Assembly: GCA_001800185.1 (NCBI GenBank)
Contig: MGUX01000106.1
Span: forward strand, 1 to 6,577
DNA: 6,577 bases
Origin: Elusimicrobia bacterium RIFCSPLOWO2_12_FULL_59_9
GTDB taxonomy: Bacteria; Elusimicrobiota; Elusimicrobia; O2-12-FULL-59-9
Reading direction: 5' to 3'
Of the stretch, positions 6,201-6,577 are shown piece by piece; position 1 is the stretch's first letter; each line of letters starts with the position of its first letter. Both the position numbers and the translations under genes were made by a program. The notes under the pieces were generated by a model. That model saw only the letters and a list, made by a program, of their open reading frames with translations, was not told the origin of the DNA and did not search any database.

Positions 6201-6577
6201 CGAGCAGCCGTTGGGTGACGGCTACCAGCTTCAACGCTGGAGGAGGGAGCTGGGTTTACAACACCCTTTCCAAAAACGTAAGCCCCTCCAACGCTTGGCT
6301 GCGTGGCCGGGACTATGTGGTGCGCGCCAGGGCGCGCGACCGGGCTGGAAATCTCTTGACCCCCGCCGATTCTCTGCCCCAGAGATACTTCACGGTGGCC
6401 GCCGAGGCGCAAAGTTTTGTGATTACGCTCAATGACCCCCCTCCGTGGACGGCCGGCGTCGCCAAGACCATCGCCGTCGAAGCCCGGGATGATTTAAATC
6501 AACTGGCGTCCAACTTCAACGGAACGGTCCATTTTGTCACCAACGACACGATCGAAGGATCTGCGGCGCCGGAGGAA
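2..6577 (+). CDS. Internal fragment of a giant tandem Ig-like-repeat protein, probably secreted or surface-exposed (open at both ends)
   Basis: Frame 2 reads through all 2192 codons without a stop and fills the window, so both termini lie outside. Residues 1-97 are the tail of one repeat, 98-2132 are sixteen complete repeats of about 127 residues, and 2133-2192 begin another Ig-like module. Every repeat has the same strand-and-turn order (Pro linker, G-T-A-x-D turn, V-x-V-x-I strand, Y-W-N-G hairpin, lone Trp strand, Y-x-V-x-x-R-A strand, D-x-A-G-N turn, T-F-x-F strand), which is typical of bacterial Ig-like domains. I read no Cys codon and only five Met codons (residues 816, 993, 1094, 1635, 1814); none of these Met sits at a plausible start. 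No signal peptide, transmembrane helix, LPxTG, autotransporter barrel or enzyme motif is visible. By family analogy it would be an extracellular stalk or adhesin; the ligand is unknown. A polysaccharide-binding or purely structural role is equally possible. Coding status is near certain; function is inference. Confidence 0.95.
293..682 (+). repeat. Ig-like repeat 1 (residues 98-227, 130 aa)
   Basis: The linker is DSSAP (98-102). The turn is S-G-T-A-A-E (121-126), with Glu in place of the usual Asp. The V-x-V-x-I strand (139-143) leads into a loop D-D-P-S-A-P-G-N (145-152) and the aromatic hairpin FWSG (W154). An extra Trp is at 168, the conserved strand Trp is W189 (EWRY), and the closing turn is A-D-Q-S-G-N with D212. 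The final strand is TFTF (224-227). The P-G-N loop recurs in repeat 16. Confidence 0.87.
683..1060 (+). repeat. Ig-like repeat 2 (residues 228-353, 126 aa)
   Basis: The linker is DVSAP and the first strand TTTVTLP. The turn is T-G-S-I-S-D (252-257), followed by the G-V-x-x-V-E-V-A-V strand. The hairpin is FWDG (W277). W295 aligns best with the optional middle Trp. The normally invariant strand Trp appears to be Phe (F305, SSFSL), making this the only copy without it. The turn A-R-G-K-D-T-A-G-N has D333 and is followed by a charged Gly-rich loop (R340 to G348, with D342, E343 and E344) before the last strand. Confidence 0.84.
1061..1435 (+). repeat. Ig-like repeat 3 (residues 354-478, 125 aa)
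   Basis: The linker is DHHPP (354-358), with a His pair shared with repeat 16 (DDHH). The turn is A-G-T-V-A-D (D384). The strand G-V-N-Q-V-Q-I-K-L is followed by the hairpin HWDGQGTW (W410, W416), the strand Trp W434, and Y-R-Y-E-A-I-T-Q-G-R-D (D460). The usual A-G-N turn is replaced by a longer N-A-F-P-A-N loop (461-466). It ends TTAFIF. Confidence 0.84.
1436..1828 (+). repeat. Ig-like repeat 4 (residues 479-609, 131 aa)
   Basis: The linker is DRSTP (479-483). The turn is S-G-S-F-A-E (503-508), with Glu replacing Asp, and a Gly-rich loop follows (511-518). The strand is G-V-D-Q-V-A-V-E-I (518-526). The hairpin is SWWNLNSAAW (W540, W541, W548), the strand Trp is W564 (TWTFS), and an Arg-rich strand (RLRARSRD, 585-592) precedes the L-A-G-N turn. 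It closes SSVTY. Confidence 0.86.
1829..2206 (+). repeat. Ig-like repeat 5 (residues 610-735, 126 aa)
   Basis: The linker is DVQEP and the first strand TTTVTAP, almost the same as in repeat 2. The turn is A-G-T-A-G-D (D639). The V-x-x-x-x-x-I region is more hydrophobic than usual (644-651). The hairpin KYWNNTAQAW (W668, W675) is followed by a WW pair (681-682) and the strand Trp W694. The closing turn is S-A-T-D-T-A-G-N (D719). Confidence 0.86.
2207..2539 (+). repeat. Ig-like repeat 6, shortest and most degenerate copy (residues 736-846, 111 aa)
   Basis: The fold core is kept: S-G-T-A (760-763), S-V-T-L-E-I (769-774), hairpin YYWNFNSLSW (W783, W790), strand Trp W807, and S-Y-T-V-R-S (821-826). 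The acidic positions found in the other copies are lost. The linker starts APLNA instead of D-x-x-x-P, the first turn reads N-V instead of x-D, and D-x-A-G-N is replaced by N-S-Y-S-V (830-834). It is about 16 residues shorter than the family mean. Confidence 0.82.
2540..2941 (+). repeat. Ig-like repeat 7 (residues 847-980, 134 aa)
   Basis: The linker is DVLEP. The turn is H-G-T-A-S-D (870-875), followed by an extended loop to S-G-V (883-885). The strand K-L-A-V-Q-I-Q leads into an Ala/Asn/Gly loop, then the hairpin KYWDQDAQNW (W906, W913) and the strand Trp W932. Y-T-V-R-A-R-A-T-D (D957) is followed by K-A-L-N in place of A-G-N, and a longer last loop precedes SITFTY. Confidence 0.85.
2942..3295 (+). 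repeat. Ig-like repeat 8 (residues 981-1098, 118 aa)
   Basis: The linker is DTSIP. The turn is S-G-T-V-A-D (1005-1010). The strand is N-R-V-R-I-N-I-K. The hairpin LYWDGGNW (W1034, W1039) is close to the family consensus, the strand Trp is W1055 (SWTFT), and the turn is E-A-Q-D-K-A-G-N (D1077). An additional Trp (W1072) sits in the penultimate strand. It ends SMTFTN. Confidence 0.86.
3296..3709 (+). repeat. Ig-like repeat 9 (residues 1099-1236, 138 aa)
   Basis: The linker is DEAAP. The turn is S-G-T-A-E-D (1124-1129) with a longer loop up to G-V (1140-1141). The strand is I-Q-V-R-I-K. The hairpin reads YYYNNAGAF, so the usual Trp is Tyr (Y1159) and the far aromatic is Phe (F1165). The optional Trp is 1176, the conserved strand Trp is W1192 (GTWRYS), and a further W1203 follows. 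The closing turn is A-R-A-I-D (D1217) followed by N-A-L-P-S-G. Confidence 0.85.
3710..4090 (+). repeat. Ig-like repeat 10 with a Gly/Ser-rich loop (residues 1237-1363, 127 aa)
   Basis: The linker is DTTPP. The first turn is S-G-T-A-N-G-D, with the Asp moved one place (D1267) and followed by a flexible Gly/Ser loop (1268-1277). The strand is K-V-E-V-K-I-I. An acidic loop D-S-N-D (1292-1295) precedes the consensus hairpin TYWNGAGF (W1298). The strand Trp is W1325 (NWQYS) and the turn is A-Y-D-L-A-G-N (D1347). It closes TTTFTF. Confidence 0.87.
4091..4435 (+). repeat. Ig-like repeat 11 (residues 1364-1478, 115 aa)
   Basis: The linker is DNSEP. The turn is L-G-T-A-S-D (1388-1393). The strand V-S-A-S-V-S-I-R leads to the hairpin LYWSGSTF (W1413). 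The optional Trp is W1425, the strand Trp is W1439 (AWSYS), and L-R-V-Q-D-A-A-G-N (D1462) closes the unit. The last strand LLLFTL is unusually hydrophobic but is only one strand long, too short for a membrane segment. Confidence 0.86.
4436..4807 (+). repeat. Ig-like repeat 12 (residues 1479-1602, 124 aa)
   Basis: The linker is DATPP. The turn is T-G-T-S-S-D (1503-1508), then S-G-V-G-G-V-E-A-R-I-R. The hairpin is QYWQQGSGW (W1532, W1538), followed by the optional Trp W1545 and the strand Trp W1554 (QWSKT). A longer D/N-rich loop (1564-1568) precedes I-Y-S-I-E-S-R-S-F-D (D1585) and V-S-G-N. It ends AITF. Confidence 0.86.
4808..5164 (+). repeat. Ig-like repeat 13 (residues 1603-1721, 119 aa)
   Basis: The linker is DLQAP and the first strand VKITVP. 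The turn is T-G-M-A-T-D (1633-1638). The strand I-T-Q-V-E-Y-R-I-K leads to the hairpin GYWTNGAVF (W1657). The optional Trp is W1670 and the strand Trp W1684 (VWSTT), with another Trp at 1692. L-R-A-R-D-S-A-G-N (D1705) closes the unit with a consensus turn. Confidence 0.86.
5165..5551 (+). repeat. Ig-like repeat 14 (residues 1722-1850, 129 aa)
   Basis: The linker is DDVSP. The turn is S-G-T-A-Y-D (1746-1751). The strand is R-V-R-L-R-V-K. The hairpin reads KYFTG, so the first Trp is Phe (F1775), and a Gly/Thr extension (1776-1781) delays the distal aromatic to W1785. The strand Trp is W1807 (EWSYY). The closing turn is Q-A-L-D-V-A-T-N (D1834), lacking the Gly. Confidence 0.85.
5552..5932 (+). 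repeat. Ig-like repeat 15 (residues 1851-1977, 127 aa)
   Basis: The linker is DRQPP. The turn is S-G-T-V-T-D (1877-1882). An extra stretch (V1891 to T1899, with W1897) precedes the R-L-S-L-R-E strand. The hairpin is KYYDVATSTF, with Tyr (Y1912) in place of Trp. The strand Trp is W1934 (GWLLN). The closing turn is V-G-R-D-R-V-D-N (D1959), a variant without A-G. It ends IQFLI. Confidence 0.84.
5933..6397 (+). repeat. Ig-like repeat 16, longest copy, with acidic insertions (residues 1978-2132, 155 aa)
   Basis: The linker is DDHHT. The turn G-T-A-L-D runs directly into D-T-D-P-D-G (2008-2013) and a Gly run, resembling a calcium-binding D-x-D-x-D-G loop. The strand I-L-L-S-I-R-R is followed by a second acidic, Pro-rich loop (2035-2048). 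The hairpin FYWNGSTW (W2051, W2056) is full consensus. W2071 is the optional Trp and W2084 the strand Trp (SWVYN). The turn is A-R-A-R-D-R-A-G-N (D2113). This is the last copy of the family in the window. Confidence 0.86.
6398..6577 (+). repeat. Start of a different Ig-like module, cut by the window end (residues 2133-2192)
   Basis: The sequence after repeat 16 no longer fits the preceding family: there is no D-x-x-x-P linker, no G-T-A-x-D turn and no Y-W-N-G hairpin. It reads S-F-V-I-T-L (2138-2143), then P-P-P-W-T-A-G-V-A (2146-2154), I-A-V-E-A-R-D-D (2157-2164), L-N (2165-2166), and F-N-G-T-V-H-F (2172-2178) followed by x-x-N-D. I recognise this order (T-A-G-V-A, then V-x-A-x-D, then G-T-V-H-F-x-x-x-D) from Ig-like modules of other giant secreted bacterial proteins. 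A second half of roughly 40 residues should lie downstream. Assignment to a named domain family is not certain. Confidence 0.7.

Noticed and set aside
2..6577. Cadherin, fibronectin type III or PKD domains as the identity of the repeats
   Set aside because: The linker and D-x-A-G-N turn look superficially similar, but I see no cadherin L-D-R-E or D-x-N-D-N, no PKD W-D-F-G-D-G, and the FnIII Trp/Tyr order does not fit. A Big-type Ig-like assignment fits better, although only a profile search would settle it.

Overview
The window is a single internal slice of one giant protein-coding gene. The + strand frame that begins at base 2 stays open to the last base (2..6577, 2192 codons). I read no stop codon in it, and neither the true start nor the true end lies in the window. 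No RNA gene, mobile element, CRISPR array, promoter, terminator or second gene could be supported; every other open frame is a shadow of this one.

Layout, by residue of the visible fragment: the tail of one module (1-97), then sixteen consecutive complete modules of one repeat family (98-2132, 111-155 residues each, mean about 127). The last 60 residues (2133-2192) start a different Ig-like module, cut by the window edge. Each repeat follows the same plan: an interdomain linker of the form D-x-x-x-P or D-x-x-P-P; a beta strand; an S/T-G-T-A-x-D turn; a G-V-x-x-V-x-V-x-I strand; an aromatic hairpin of the form Y-W-(N/D)-G-x-x-(W/F); a second tryptophan in a 'xxW-x-(Y/F)' strand; a 'G-x-x-Y-x-V-x-x-R-A' strand; a D-x-A-G-N turn; and a final T-F-x-F strand that runs into the next linker. 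The plan matches bacterial Ig-like (Big-type) beta-sandwich tandem repeats. The protein is therefore most likely a very large secreted or surface-anchored stalk, adhesin or envelope-filament protein. No catalytic domain, signal peptide, membrane segment or anchor lies in this fragment.

The organism is bacterial. The DNA is moderately GC-rich by eye, and the coding is continuous and intron-free. Giant proteins with Ig-like repeats carrying 'YWNG..W' and 'D.AGN' motifs remind me of uncultured phyla such as Elusimicrobiota or Omnitrophota, but that is recollection, not something the sequence proves.

The observations most worth following are these. An aromatic signature is kept in almost every copy. 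Three Asp positions per repeat are lost together in the one degenerate repeat, which suggests metal sites at domain junctions. The repeat family changes at residue 2133. An EF-hand-like D-x-D-x-D-G loop sits in the last repeat of the first family. The fragment has no cysteine and very few methionines.
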